The position numbers and the translations under genes are program-made. Shown here one piece after another: positions 8,737 through 18,387 of a stretch of DNA of 64,000 nt. Each line of letters starts with the position of its first letter. Within the stretch, counting starts at the first letter, position 1. Source of the stretch: Bacillota bacterium. GTDB taxonomy: Bacteria > Bacillota > Sulfobacillia > JAJZYS01 > JAJYTV01. The DNA lies in contig JAJYSJ010000007.1 in NCBI GenBank assembly GCA_021793645.1, positions 62,001 to 126,000 of the forward strand, given 5' to 3'. The notes beneath the pieces were generated by a model. It searched no databases. It worked only from the letters and a program-made list of their open reading frames with translations, and had not been told where the DNA came from.

Positions 8737-11700
8737 GCCGTGCCTCCCTTGACTCCCTCTTGCTCCGCTTCAGAGACTCGATGGTCTGCGAGGCGCACGA
8801 TGGCTTCCAACCGGGCGAGTTCCCACATGCCATAGCGAGCCTTCAGGTGTTCGAAGAGGGACGGCCAATCGAACCCGTTCCAGCAATAGGCGAGCGACTC
8901 AGGGCCGGAGTCTTTCGTAAGCAGGATCCGACTGCCGAGGACCGGTGGCAGATCCTCACGCGCCTCGCCGTCGGTTGGATCGTTGTGGGGAAAGAAGGGC
9001 CTGCCCCACCCGTGATGGGCGCCGATCAGCCACAAGACGAGTCCAGCGTCGTCGGCCTCCCGAAAGCGCGGATGGAGCGGCGCAAGCCGCACGGAGAGCG
9101 CCTCGTGTCGCCAGTCCTTCGGCAGTCCCACGCGCCCTTTGGCGTTGCGGGGTGCGTAACGGGCGGACTTGGCCAGCACGTGAAGCGGATCAGGCCCAAG
9201 TGGATCGCTATACGCCAGTAGAGCCTGGAACCGCGGGTCGGCTTTGCCAGCATCGTGCAGGTATGCGGCGAGTCTGAGATCGCCGATCAGCGCTTCCGGT
9301 AGACCGATACGGCGAGCGCAGTCCTCGGCTACCGCCTCTACGCGGCTGCAATGCGCTTGGAGGGGCACGGCCACGCCTTGCATGGAGCCGGCAACGTCAT
9401 CTTCCGTTGCGCCACCCCGGCCATCCTCCGCCAGCTTGCCTCCCTCCACCCCAAACGGAGCGACGAAGACGACGCCGCGGGGGCGACCCTGCTCATCAGT
9501 GCCATACACATCGGTGTAGGCGACCACTCTTTCGTTGCGCCCCCTGACTTTGGCACCGTCGAGGGATGCAAGGTCCTCTTTTACCGACTGCGGCAGATCG
9601 AGCCGGCAAACGGCGTCCCGCAAGTCCCGCCAGTGATGCATCCCCTCGCTGGCAAGGACCTCCTGGAGGGGCTCTGATGCCGAAGGACCCAAGAGTTCTT
9701 CGGTGACCCGGACCGCAAAGCGGCGTCCTGAGAACGCCTTCGCGGCTGCAGCTGCAACGTCCGTAGCCAGGGAGCTGCTTTGCGGGTTCCAGCCGTACGC
9801 GTCGACCCCACCGTAGGCGGCGGGCACCACGACCGTGTCGCCCGGTCGTATTGCAGAGGGAGCAATCCAGTCCGAGCGGTCGACGTCGCCTGCCCAGCGG
9901 AAGACCAAGCGGCGAGTTCTCCGTGGCTGCAGCCGCGTGCCGTCCTCGTCGTCTGGGGGCGAAGTCGCGACGTCAGCCAACTGATCAAGACCCGCTTGGC
10001 CTGCTTCAAGCCAACGGCGTACGGCCCAGACCGGAAGCTCGATCGCTTCAGCAGAGCGCGGTGGGACGAGCAGCAGCAGGTTGCGCGCGTCGCGAGAGGG
10101 CTGGATGTCTGCCCGCCAAACTAGGGTGACTGATGTCGGCTGGCGGTTGGGGCCGTGCAGGAAGAGACCAACCTCGGGATCGGCAGACGGAATGGGAGAG
10201 GTCTGGCTCAGCAGGTCAAGATGTGCGGGCAGCAGGACAGGACCGCACGGTTTGGGCGACAATGCGTCCCCGGAGATTGGCCGCAGATCCGTCAACGCCT
10301 GGAACGCAGCAAGTCCAAAGTCGATGGTGCGAGTTGTCGCCTTCTTTATTGGAGGATCGGTGCTCTCGATCAGATAGCTCCAGCTGTTGCGGATGGCCTC
10401 ACCGTAGACTGGGTCCTCGGTACGAGACGACAGGTCCGACTTGGCCGCGATGATGGCAGCGTAGGGTGTAATGGCCCGGCCGGAGCGGTTGAGCCGCCCG
10501 AAGCGCTGACGAAGAGCATCCAGTGGCGCGGCCTCGGTGATGAGCCCGTCGAGATCGATGTCCACGCCCGCCTCGAGGCACTGCGTTGCGACCAACACCA
10601 TCGGCTTCCGCAGGTGGCGCACTTCGCCTGGACCCCAGGTTCGGGTGCGAATTGGATCGAGTTGCTCTGCGATCTCTGCGCGATCGATCGGGCGGGCAGG
10701 GCCAATCATCAGCAGCGGCTCTCCGATTTCAACCTGGGAGGCCTTCAGCGCTTCATAGACGTCCCGTGCCCGGCCAACGCGATTCACCACAACCCCGATA
10801 GCAGGATCGGGGATCCCGTCCTTCGCAAAGGTGTCAAGCCCGCGCAACACCTCGTTCACGATGGCGGCTACGCGCTGCTTGTGTTCGGCCTCGGCCGCTA
10901 TCTCCACGCGGTCGTCGGATTCGGTCGCTTCCATAGTGTTCTTCGCTTTGGACAACTCGACCAGCCGCGTTGGCTTAGAAGCAAGCCAGCGCGCCGACAG
11001 AACGGGGTGGGCGTAGTCTTCGGACTCGAGGACGAAGGGCTTCGCCGGCTCGTGCCCGGGCGTCGCAGTCAGCAGCGTTACGCCCCACGGGCCGGTCGCG
11101 CAATCATCAGCATGCCACTTCCTCCCGCGGTAGAGCTTGATCCAGCCAAGCGTCTGCCGGAACGGCTCGGCCAGGTGCGCCTCGTCGAGCATGATGCGGC
11201 AGTCGGATCCGAGCAGTCCGGCATGAATCGGCTTCGCTCGGTCGGACACCCCGTAACCGCGGAAGAGCAGCCGTGAGCCGATCTGATCGACCGTGGAACA
11301 CAGGATCGTCGGCTGCACCGGAGTACGGGCCCAGTCATCCTCACGCGGGATGCCTCCACGCAGGCGGCGGACGACGAGGGGATCATGCGTTCCCGCCAAG
11401 CGCCTGAGGCGTAGAGCAACAAGTTCTGTAACTCGACCTGGGGGAGCCAGGAGGGTCTTTGCGATTTTCCTCGCCCGCTCAAATGCATCATCTACCACGA
11501 GCCTGCGGTCTACTGCGAGAACAATGCGGACGGGGGCGCTGCGCTCGCTGCCGAGCTCCGCTTCGAGGGCAAGGTGAAAGACGGCGATGTCCAACACCGC
11601 GGTCTTGCCAGAACCGGTTGGCAGGTCGAGCACTTCCGGCCACTCACCCGTTTCAGCAACCGATGCCGCAAGGCGTCGCTGCCAAGGGAAGGGGTCGCAT

Positions 11701-11756
11701 CCGTGGACCTCTTCGAAGAACGTTGCGAAGTCTTTTGGCGAAAGATGGGCGCTCAT
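8733..11756 (-). CDS. cas3: CRISPR-associated helicase-nuclease Cas3, helicase followed by C-terminal HD domain
   Basis: PFPWQRRLA, DLPTGSGKTAVLDIAVF (Walker A), IMLDEAHL (DEAH), VLVATQCLEAGVDIDLD, then C-terminal HD (AAYLHDAGKADPRFQ; GAHHGWGRPF). The helicase-HD order is characteristic of I-U/I-G Cas3. Confidence 0.95.
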   Translation of the reverse strand: MSAHLSPKDFATFFEEVHGCDPFPWQRRLAASVAETGEWPEVLDLPTGSGKTAVLDIAVFHLALEAELGSERSAPVRIVLAVDRRLVVDDAFERARKIAKTLLAPPGRVTELVALRLRRLAGTHDPLVVRRLRGGIPREDDWARTPVQPTILCSTVDQIGSRLLFRGYGVSDRAKPIHAGLLGSDCRIMLDEAHLAEPFRQTLGWIKLYRGRKWHADDCATGPWGVTLLTATPGHEPAKPFVLESEDYAHPVLSARWLASKPTRLVELSKAKNTMEATESDDRVEIAAEAEHKQRVAAIVNEVLRGLDTFAKDGIPDPAIGVVVNRVGRARDVYEALKASQVEIGEPLLMIGPARPIDRAEIAEQLDPIRTRTWGPGEVRHLRKPMVLVATQCLEAGVDIDLDGLITEAAPLDALRQRFGRLNRSGRAITPYAAIIAAKSDLSSRTEDPVYGEAIRNSWSYLIESTDPPIKKATTRTIDFGLAAFQALTDLRPISGDALSPKPCGPVLLPAHLDLLSQTSPIPSADPEVGLFLHGPNRQPTSVTLVWRADIQPSRDARNLLLLVPPRSAEAIELPVWAVRRWLEAGQAGLDQLADVATSPPDDEDGTRLQPRRTRRLVFRWAGDVDRSDWIAPSAIRPGDTVVVPAAYGGVDAYGWNPQSSSLATDVAAAAAKAFSGRRFAVRVTEELLGPSASEPLQEVLASEGMHHWRDLRDAVCRLDLPQSVKEDLASLDGAKVRGRNERVVAYTDVYGTDEQGRPRGVVFVAPFGVEGGKLAEDGRGGATEDDVAGSMQGVAVPLQAHCSRVEAVAEDCARRIGLPEALIGDLRLAAYLHDAGKADPRFQALLAYSDPLGPDPLHVLAKSARYAPRNAKGRVGLPKDWRHEALSVRLAPLHPRFREADDAGLVLWLIGAHHGWGRPFFPHNDPTDGEAREDLPPVLGSRILLTKDSGPESLAYCWNGFDWPSLFEHLKARYGMWELARLEAIVRLADHRVSEAEQEGVKGGTA

Positions 11757-13264
11757 GCCACACCCTCCGGATCGCGGATCGGACGGCAAAGCCCGAGCCC
11801 GAGGTACCGGCCGGCACCAAGGATCACTGGTCCTTGGACCGGCTCGGCAAAGCGCACCACGGCATGTGTGAGCGCGCGGCCGGAGAGTGAGGGGGGCAGA
11901 CGCCAGCGCAACCATCTCGGCGACTTGCCGGAGGGTTCGGCCGGCGGGGCTCCCTCAATCGCGGAGTGCTTGTCCGGGAACGCGGCGAGACGGCCCCCCC
12001 CACTTATTTCAATGGTCTCTGGTTCGGGTAGGCCGATGTTTCGGCAGGCGTCGCCTATTTGCTTGGCGATCTCCGCTTCGCGCTCCGCACCATGTTCCTT
12101 CAGGTGTCGGTCGAGCACAATCGGAGTGACAGTGGCAAACGTGCGTGTGGGGTGGCCGTTGAGGGTGATATAGAGCGTGGGATTAAGCGAGCTGAGGCTG
12201 GGATCGCTCGTTGGCGCCAGACCAATGGTGAAGCCGGGACCGCCGCGTTCCGCGCCGTCGATGCGCAGTATCCGTCGCCCTACTTCGGAGTCCAGCGGTG
12301 CGAGATGCCTGAAGGCGCTCAGGAAGTTGGCGTCCTTGAGGATCCAGTTGCCTCTTGGGGGCACCAACCCAAAGCCAAGTACGCGGCCATCCGAATGGGG
12401 GAAGCCGGTGAATGAGAGCGGCACGATCGCTAGGTGCGGCGCGCGCAGGGGAGTGCCCTCCGACGTGAGGCCGCTGACTGTTTCCGGAACCTGGCCGCGG
12501 AGGCCGATCTCTTCGTAGGCTGAGACCAGTTTGTCTCGAATCGCCTTGGCTACCATTGCTGCTGCGCGGAGGTCTGGCATTTCGCCGTCCACATGTTCGA
12601 GCAGGAGCCAGTCGGTCGAGAAGATGGTTCCTGGGGCTTCGATCGGGGATCTGGGTACTGGCGCGATGACAGCGCCGGGGTTCGGCCGCCGCCCGGCTTT
12701 GAACGCGGCTTGAAGTTCGGCGAACCGCCCTGGATACACTGCGCGCACCGCATTCCGACATGCCTTAGGGGGTGTACACGCATCCGACCGGCGAAACTTG
12801 CAGCGCGTGAGACTGGCGGAATGGCCAACGTACGCAGTATCTACCGCCAGCGCATCAAGCGCGGAAAAGGTGGCGTCGTCGACATCCGTGTCAGGCCAGA
12901 ACAGGTGCACGACGGGATCCTCAGGACAAGCCGCAGGGAAGCTTCGCGGTTGACGCCGCCGCATTCCCGGAAACACCTCGGCCGCGTGCTTCCCTTTCGT
13001 GGATGAAGGATCGTTTGGCGGGACGAAGCTGACGTGCGACGTGCGGGGCGAAAAATCGGAAGCCAGCAGCAAGGGCGGAGGCAACCGCTCGAGCCATTCA
13101 AGGGCGCTCGCTTCGTTTTGAGACTGCCCACGTGCCGCCCAGGCGGCAACGAGAGCAGAGAAGATACGGTCGGGTTGTGGCGGCCAATCAGGAGCGTCAC
13201 TGCCGAGCCCTGCCGATGCGTAGGCGATTCCTGTGAGGTACTCCACCTCGAGGGCGAGCGTCAT
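11753..13264 (-). CDS. csb2: Csb2-like (GSU0054 family) Cas5/Cas6-type protein, copy A
   Basis: MTLALEVEYLTGIAYASAGLGSDAPDWPPQPDRIFSALVAAW; PHLAIVPLSFTGFPHSDGRVLGFGLVPPRG; TPIVLDRHLKE; C-terminal GPVILGAGRYLGLGLCRP. 4-bp overlap with cas3 start. Confidence 0.82.
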   Translation of the reverse strand: MTLALEVEYLTGIAYASAGLGSDAPDWPPQPDRIFSALVAAWAARGQSQNEASALEWLERLPPPLLLASDFSPRTSHVSFVPPNDPSSTKGKHAAEVFPGMRRRQPRSFPAACPEDPVVHLFWPDTDVDDATFSALDALAVDTAYVGHSASLTRCKFRRSDACTPPKACRNAVRAVYPGRFAELQAAFKAGRRPNPGAVIAPVPRSPIEAPGTIFSTDWLLLEHVDGEMPDLRAAAMVAKAIRDKLVSAYEEIGLRGQVPETVSGLTSEGTPLRAPHLAIVPLSFTGFPHSDGRVLGFGLVPPRGNWILKDANFLSAFRHLAPLDSEVGRRILRIDGAERGGPGFTIGLAPTSDPSLSSLNPTLYITLNGHPTRTFATVTPIVLDRHLKEHGAEREAEIAKQIGDACRNIGLPEPETIEISGGGRLAAFPDKHSAIEGAPPAEPSGKSPRWLRWRLPPSLSGRALTHAVVRFAEPVQGPVILGAGRYLGLGLCRPIRDPEGVA

Positions 13265-14457
13265 CTCTCTTCGTCCGCCTCGCCGCCTTCACCAGAAAGC
13301 GCAAGCCTCTGGCTCTGGCGGACAATTGATACGAGCTTCTCCTGGGGAGTCAGACGGATGGGTTCTGGGGGAAACACGAAGCCTGCCTGCACTGCGACTT
13401 TCAGGGCTTCCTTATAGATCGCACGCGCCCCTTCGCGATCGAGTGCCACTTCATTCACAGAGCCGTCGGGGTGTACGAGCTCCAATGGCGCCTGCTCTTC
13501 CGGGACGAGGTCGCAGCGTGACCGAAGGGCGTACCCTTGAACGTCCTGCTCAGCCATTGCAAGAAGACCGAGTGCGGCCAGAAGTGTCCTGCCCGCGGCA
13601 TTCCTCTCGTCAGAGCCGAACCTGAGGCGCCGAAGAGCAGCGAAACTCAGAACGAACATGTGCTCAAGGTAATCGCACGTAATGCCAAGCGATTGGATGG
13701 ATGGAGCGATATTGCCGTGGTTGATCTCTGACGGACGGACCTTCTTAGCGCCATCGACCCGCTCCGCAGAAGTGTCCCAATCGCTCGTTCCCTTGTAAAC
13801 TTCCACTTTGCGCAGAACGCCAAGGGGATCAATCCGGCTGCTTGTGCGCCGCCCCGCGTTGCGCGGCTCAACCTCGCCGGTTCTGGGATTGGCCCACTGG
13901 TCCACGGGTACGTTCACGGCGATGACTTCCGAAACGAGGCTTCGTGCAAACTTAGCGCCCAAACCGCCGCCGCCGCCGGTCGAGTGCCATGCCCCAAAGA
14001 TCAGAGCGGTTGGCGAAATCTCCAGCAAGGCCGAGGCGTCCTCGAACTTTGCCTGTGCTAGGCGCTGGCCGACGTCGCTTACCATGAAGGGCTTTCCGTC
14101 CAGCAGACTGTCCCGCAGGATCGCGTCGTACACGCGGTGTGGGGCATCCAATGAGGTGACCTCGGAAATGCCGGGAAGGTTGCTGCCCCTGAAGTCCACC
14201 GTTACATATGGGATGTTAACCGCGCCGGACCGGATCGCCGAAAGAAGGTTCTCCTCCAAGCGATTGGCTTGGGACTGAACACTGTCGACGAGAACGCACC
14301 AGACATCCTCGCCCTGTACCCGACGACGTTCGAACACATGACGCGGTTGGGCGTTCAGCCCCTCGCCGGGATAAGTGGGGGGAAACACCTTGTCCCCCTT
14401 GCCCCCAATCGGCTGGAGCCGTTGACGCCGGCGGAGCGCAGCATCGCCGGATACCAT
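13261..14457 (-). CDS. csb1: Csb1 (Cas7 family, type I-G backbone subunit; GSU0053-like)
   Basis: GDKVFPPTYPGEG...CVLVDSVQSQANRLEE...GAWHSTGGGGGLGAKFARSLVSEVIAVNV; first gene of the cas operon. Confidence 0.88.
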   Translation of the reverse strand: MVSGDAALRRRQRLQPIGGKGDKVFPPTYPGEGLNAQPRHVFERRRVQGEDVWCVLVDSVQSQANRLEENLLSAIRSGAVNIPYVTVDFRGSNLPGISEVTSLDAPHRVYDAILRDSLLDGKPFMVSDVGQRLAQAKFEDASALLEISPTALIFGAWHSTGGGGGLGAKFARSLVSEVIAVNVPVDQWANPRTGEVEPRNAGRRTSSRIDPLGVLRKVEVYKGTSDWDTSAERVDGAKKVRPSEINHGNIAPSIQSLGITCDYLEHMFVLSFAALRRLRFGSDERNAAGRTLLAALGLLAMAEQDVQGYALRSRCDLVPEEQAPLELVHPDGSVNEVALDREGARAIYKEALKVAVQAGFVFPPEPIRLTPQEKLVSIVRQSQRLALSGEGGEADEER

Positions 14458-14504
14458 TGTGGTGAGACTCTTCAGTTCGATGGAAACCGCCTCCGTTCGC
14501 TACC

Positions 14505-14533
14505 AAAGTATGGTAGAAGACAGGGAATGTCAA
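14505..14533 (-). promoter_or_regulatory. Candidate sigma-A promoter of the cas operon
   Basis: On minus strand TTGACA (14533-14528) - 17 nt - TACTTT (14510-14505), upstream of the csb1 ATG at 14457. Confidence 0.5.
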
Positions 14534-14575
14534 CGGAGGGTGAGCGGAGGATGTCGAACCTCTTCCGCCGACGAC

Positions 14576-14603
14576 TTGACGCGAAGCCCTGTTCGCCTGT
14601 AAT
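14576..14603 (+). promoter_or_regulatory. Candidate sigma-A promoter for ylxM-ffh
   Basis: TTGACG - 16 nt - TGTAAT upstream of ylxM; divergent from the cas promoter. Confidence 0.4.
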
Positions 14604-14632
14604 CTCTGTTAACGTCGAGTCTTAACACCGAG

Positions 14633-14977
14633 GTGCTGCCGTTGGACCCGCTGGCGCGGCGCGCGCTACTCTTCGACTTCTACGGCGCAGCGCTGCGCGA
14701 GCGCCAGCGCAAGGCGTTCGAACTGCACCACCTCGAGGACCTGTCGCTCGCCGAGTGCGCCGAGGAACTCGGCTGCAGCCGTCCTGCGGCGCTTCTCCTG
14801 GTACGTCGCGCGGAACGCGCGATGGAGGAGATGGATGCGGCAGTCGGTGCGATCGCGCAGCACGAAGCTGAAGTTTCGGCCTGGCAAGCGGTGCGCGACG
14901 CGCTGCGGCGAGGCGAGCTGCAGGCCGTCCAGGCGGCGGCCGATGCAAGGCTGAGGGAGCTGGAAGCGGATGTTTGA
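14633..14977 (+). CDS. ylxM: YlxM family (UPF0122) putative helix-turn-helix protein
   Basis: LDPLARRALLFDFYGAALRERQRKAFELHHLEDLSLAECAEELGCSRPAA; immediately upstream of ffh. Confidence 0.88.
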   Translation: MLPLDPLARRALLFDFYGAALRERQRKAFELHHLEDLSLAECAEELGCSRPAALLLVRRAERAMEEMDAAVGAIAQHEAEVSAWQAVRDALRRGELQAVQAAADARLRELEADV

Positions 14978-16295
14978 GCAGCTGCAGGAGCGCCTGCGGC
15001 AGACCTTCGACCGGCTGCGCGGACGCGGCAAGCTGACCCCTGACGACATCAAGAAGGCGCTGCGCGAAGTGCGCATCGCGCTCCTCGACGCGGACGTCCA
15101 CTTCTCGGTCGCACGCGACTTTGTCACGCAGCTTGAGCCGAAGCTGCTGGGCGAGGACGTGATGGCGAGCCTGACGCCCGGGCAGACCGTTGTGAAGCAC
15201 GTGCACGAGGCCCTGCGCGAACTGCTGGGCGAGGATGTTCATCCGCTGCGGCTGCGCGGCAAGGCGCCGCACGCGGTGCTGCTGCTGGGCCTGCAGGGCG
15301 CAGGCAAGACGACCTTCGCCGCGAAGCTCGCGCTGCGCCTGAAGCAGGAGCAGCGCTGGCCGCTCCTGGTCGCCTGCGACCTCAAGCGGCCGGCCGCCAT
15401 CGAGCAGCTCGCCGTGCTCGGCGAGCGCATCGGCGTGCCGGTGCAGCGCCCCGAGACGCAGGATCCCGTCGAGGCGGCTCGCGCCGGCCTCGCACGCGCG
15501 CGACGCGATGGCCAGGACGTCGTGCTGATCGACACCGCTGGCCGCCAGGAGGTCGATGCGGACCTCATGGCAGAGCTGCAGGCGATCCATCGCGCTGTAG
15601 ACCCCGCCGCGACGATCCTCGTGCTGGACGCGATGACGGGTCAGGCGGCGCTCGGCACGGCGGAGACCTTCGCGCGCGAGGTCGGGATCGACGGCGTGGT
15701 GCTCTCGAAGGTGGACGGCGATGCGCGCGGCGGCGCTGCCCTCTCGGTGCGCGCCGCGACCGGCAAGCCGATTCTCTTCGCCTCCACAGGCGAGCGTCCA
15801 GAGCAGCTCGAGGCATTCAGTCCTGACCGCATGGCGCAGCGCATCCTCGGCATGGGCGACGTGATGGGCCTCATCGAGCGCGCCCAGGCCCAGGCTGCCG
15901 AGGGCGACACCCAGGAGATGGAGAAGCGGCTGCGCAAAGGCCAGGTCACGCTCGACGACCTGATGGCGCAGCTGCAGACGATGCGCAAGATGGGTTCCGT
16001 GCGTGAGATTCTCGGCATGATCCCGGGGCTCGGACGCAAGGTCAAGGACCAGGACGTCGACGAGAAGCAGATCGGAAGAAGCCTCGCCATCTTGCAGTCG
16101 ATGACGCGCTTAGAGCGCCGAGACCCGCGTCTTCTCGACGCCAGCCGGCGCCGACGCATCGCCAAAGGCTCGGGAACGAGCGTCTCCGATGTGAACCGGA
16201 TGCTGCGCCAGTTCGAAGAGATGCGCCGAATGGCGAAAGCCATGCGAGGCATGCGCGGCAAAATGCCGCCGATGCCGCCCCTTGAGAGGAGGTGA
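14970..16295 (+). CDS. ffh: Signal recognition particle protein Ffh
   Basis: [35 protein letters not shown]...[18 protein letters not shown]-terminal Met-rich M domain. Confidence 0.98.
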   Translation: MFEQLQERLRQTFDRLRGRGKLTPDDIKKALREVRIALLDADVHFSVARDFVTQLEPKLLGEDVMASLTPGQTVVKHVHEALRELLGEDVHPLRLRGKAPHAVLLLGLQGAGKTTFAAKLALRLKQEQRWPLLVACDLKRPAAIEQLAVLGERIGVPVQRPETQDPVEAARAGLARARRDGQDVVLIDTAGRQEVDADLMAELQAIHRAVDPAATILVLDAMTGQAALGTAETFAREVGIDGVVLSKVDGDARGGAALSVRAATGKPILFASTGERPEQLEAFSPDRMAQRILGMGDVMGLIERAQAQAAEGDTQEMEKRLRKGQVTLDDLMAQLQTMRKMGSVREILGMIPGLGRKVKDQDVDEKQIGRSLAILQSMTRLERRDPRLLDASRRRRIAKGSGTSVSDVNRMLRQFEEMRRMAKAMRGMRGKMPPMPPLERR

Positions 16296-16567
16296 GCGAA
16301 CTGGCCGTCAAGATCCGCCTGCGCCGCATGGGCGCGAAGAAGAACCCCTTCTACCGCATCGTAGTGGCCGAAAGCCGTGCCCCGCGCGACGGAGACTTCA
16401 TTGAGGAAATCGGTTACTACGACCCGAAGAAGCAGCCCGCCGTTGTCGAGGTCAAGGCCGAGCGCGCTAGCTACTGGCTGCGCAACGGAGCACAGCCCTC
16501 GCAGACTGTCCGTGACATCCTGCGCAAGGCAGGAGTGTCCGCGGGCAAAGAGGATGGAGCCGAGTGA
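16292..16567 (+). CDS. rpsP: 30S ribosomal protein S16
   Basis: [43 protein letters not shown] start overlapping ffh stop. Confidence 0.97.
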   Translation: MSELAVKIRLRRMGAKKNPFYRIVVAESRAPRDGDFIEEIGYYDPKKQPAVVEVKAERASYWLRNGAQPSQTVRDILRKAGVSAGKEDGAE

Positions 16568-16794
16568 TGGATGAAGCACTGGTGGTACTCGTGCGTGCGC
16601 TGGTGAAGTCGCCGGAAGCCGTACGCATTGAGCGCCACGATGAGGGACGCCGTCTGCTGTTTGTCGTGTCGGTGGACCCAGACGACATCGGCCGGGTGGT
16701 TGGCCGTAGCGGCCGGATCGCCAAGTCGCTGCGCGCAGTGATGCGCGCGGTCGGCGAGAAGGAAGGCCGGCAGGTCGTCGTCGAGGTCAAGTGA
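16567..16794 (+). CDS. khpA: KH-domain RNA-binding protein (YlqC/KhpA)
   Basis: [27 protein letters not shown]...DDIGRVVGRSGRIAKSLRAVMRAV; between rpsP and rimM. Confidence 0.92.
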   Translation: MDEALVVLVRALVKSPEAVRIERHDEGRRLLFVVSVDPDDIGRVVGRSGRIAKSLRAVMRAVGEKEGRQVVVEVK

Positions 16795-17291
16795 GGCTGG
16801 AAGTCGGCCGCATCGCGGCGGCTCACGGCATTCACGGGGAACTGCGCGTCGAAGTGTGGGACCCCGAGATCCCGCTCAAGGGACGTGAACTCTACCTCGA
16901 AGGCGACGACGAGCCCAGACGCGTGCTGGGCGTGAAGAACTGGAAGGCTGGAGCGATCCTGGCGCTCGAGGGGATCGTGTCGCGCAACGAGGCCGAAGGG
17001 CTTGCGGGGCGACGGTTGTACGGCGAGGCATCCCAGGCGCCCAGCTTGGGAGCAGGACGCTTCTATGTGCACGAACTCGTCGGCTGCCTGGTCTACAATG
17101 AACAGGAAGAACTCCTAGGCACCTTGCAGGACGTTCAGGCTGGGCCGGCGCAGGATCTGTGGATTGCTGAGGGGCCCAGTGGGCGCTACCTCATCCCGGC
17201 GGTCCGCGCCACGGTGCTTGCGGTCGACCTGATCCAGCGCCGCATCACGGTGCGAGGGGGCGGGGTGCTTGGGCCGGACGCTGCTCGTTGA
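16791..17291 (+). CDS. rimM: Ribosome maturation factor RimM
   Basis: LEVGRIAAAHGIHGELRVEVWDPEIP...; position between khpA and trmD. Confidence 0.93.
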   Translation: MRLEVGRIAAAHGIHGELRVEVWDPEIPLKGRELYLEGDDEPRRVLGVKNWKAGAILALEGIVSRNEAEGLAGRRLYGEASQAPSLGAGRFYVHELVGCLVYNEQEELLGTLQDVQAGPAQDLWIAEGPSGRYLIPAVRATVLAVDLIQRRITVRGGGVLGPDAAR

Positions 17292-17946
17292 CCTCGTCGG
17301 GCTGTTCCCAGAAGCGGTCGCTGCGGCTCTGCGCGGGAGCGTCCTCGGACGCGCCCAGGAGCGCGGGCTCATTGCGGTGCGCGGCGTGCAGCTGCGCGAC
17401 TACGCTGTGGATCGGCACCAGACGCTGGACGACGAGCCGTACGGCGGCGGCGCTGGCATGCTGCTCAAGCCGGAGCCCGTCCTGCGGGCACTGCGCGAGT
17501 TGCGCCGCCCCGACACGAGAGTGATCCTGCTTTCCGCGGATGGGGCAAGATTCCATCAGGGAATCGCGCGAGAACTCGCGGCAGAGCGCCACCTCGTTCT
17601 TCTATGCGGTCACTACGAGGGCTTCGACGCCCGCATTCGCCACTTCGTCGACTGCACTCTGTCGCTTGGCGACTTCGTGCTCACCGGAGGAGAACCCGCG
17701 GCTTGGGCGATCGTGGACGCAGTATCGCGTCTCGTGCCCGGGGTACTCAAGGATGCCTCGCTCAGCGAGGAGTCGTTTGACGGGGATCTCCTGGAGGCTC
17801 CGCAATACACGAGGCCCCCTGTCTTCCAAGGCATTGCTGTTCCCGAGATTCTGCGCTCCGGCGACCACGGCGCCATCGCTCGACACCGTAAGCGAACGTC
17901 CGAGGAACGCACGCGCAGGCTGCGCGGGGCCGGCTTGCGAGAGTAA
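17269..17946 (+). CDS. trmD: tRNA (guanine-N1)-methyltransferase TrmD
   Basis: LVDLVGLFPEAV...DDEPYGGGAGMLLKPEP...LCGHYEGFDARI...GDFVLTGGEPAAW. Confidence 0.97.
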   Translation: MGRTLLVDLVGLFPEAVAAALRGSVLGRAQERGLIAVRGVQLRDYAVDRHQTLDDEPYGGGAGMLLKPEPVLRALRELRRPDTRVILLSADGARFHQGIARELAAERHLVLLCGHYEGFDARIRHFVDCTLSLGDFVLTGGEPAAWAIVDAVSRLVPGVLKDASLSEESFDGDLLEAPQYTRPPVFQGIAVPEILRSGDHGAIARHRKRTSEERTRRLRGAGLRE

Positions 17947-17976
17947 TTCGAATTCCCTGCAGGGGAGGTGCTACCG

Positions 17977-18318
17977 ATGGATGAGTTGAAGATGATCGAA
18001 GACGCCCAGTTGCGCTCGGACATCCCGGAGTTTCGACCGGGAGACACGGTTCGCGTGCACGTGAAGGTCGTCGAAGGCACACGCGAGCGCATCCAGGCCT
18101 ACGAAGGCGTGGTCATCGCGCGCAAGCATGGCGGCCTGCGCGAAACCTTCACCGTTCGCCGTGTCACCTACGGTGTCGGCGTCGAGCGTACGTTCCTCCT
18201 GCACTCACCGCGCATCGACCGCATCGAGGTCATGCGGCACGGCGTCGTGCGGCGCGCGAAGCTCTACTATCTGCGCGGACTGTCCGGCAAGGCGGCCCGT
18301 ATCCGCGAGCGTCGCTAG
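17977..18318 (+). CDS. rplS: 50S ribosomal protein L19
   Basis: [60 protein letters not shown] Shine-Dalgarno upstream of ATG 17977. Confidence 0.97.
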   Translation: MDELKMIEDAQLRSDIPEFRPGDTVRVHVKVVEGTRERIQAYEGVVIARKHGGLRETFTVRRVTYGVGVERTFLLHSPRIDRIEVMRHGVVRRAKLYYLRGLSGKAARIRERR

Positions 18319-18324
18319 CGGTGT

Positions 18325-18353
18325 AGACGAGGGCGGCATAGCCGCCCTCGTCT
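18325..18353 (+). terminator. Hairpin after rplS
   Basis: AGACGAGGGCGGC-ATA-GCCGCCCTCGTCT, 13-bp perfect stem; weak U tract. Confidence 0.6.
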
Positions 18354-18387
18354 GCTTCCGGCGCACTGCGAAGCGGGAGGTGGACGT

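Noticed and set aside
10155-11276. 373-aa plus-strand ORF antisense to cas3
   Set aside because: Lies fully within the conserved helicase region; no recognisable domain and no RBS support.
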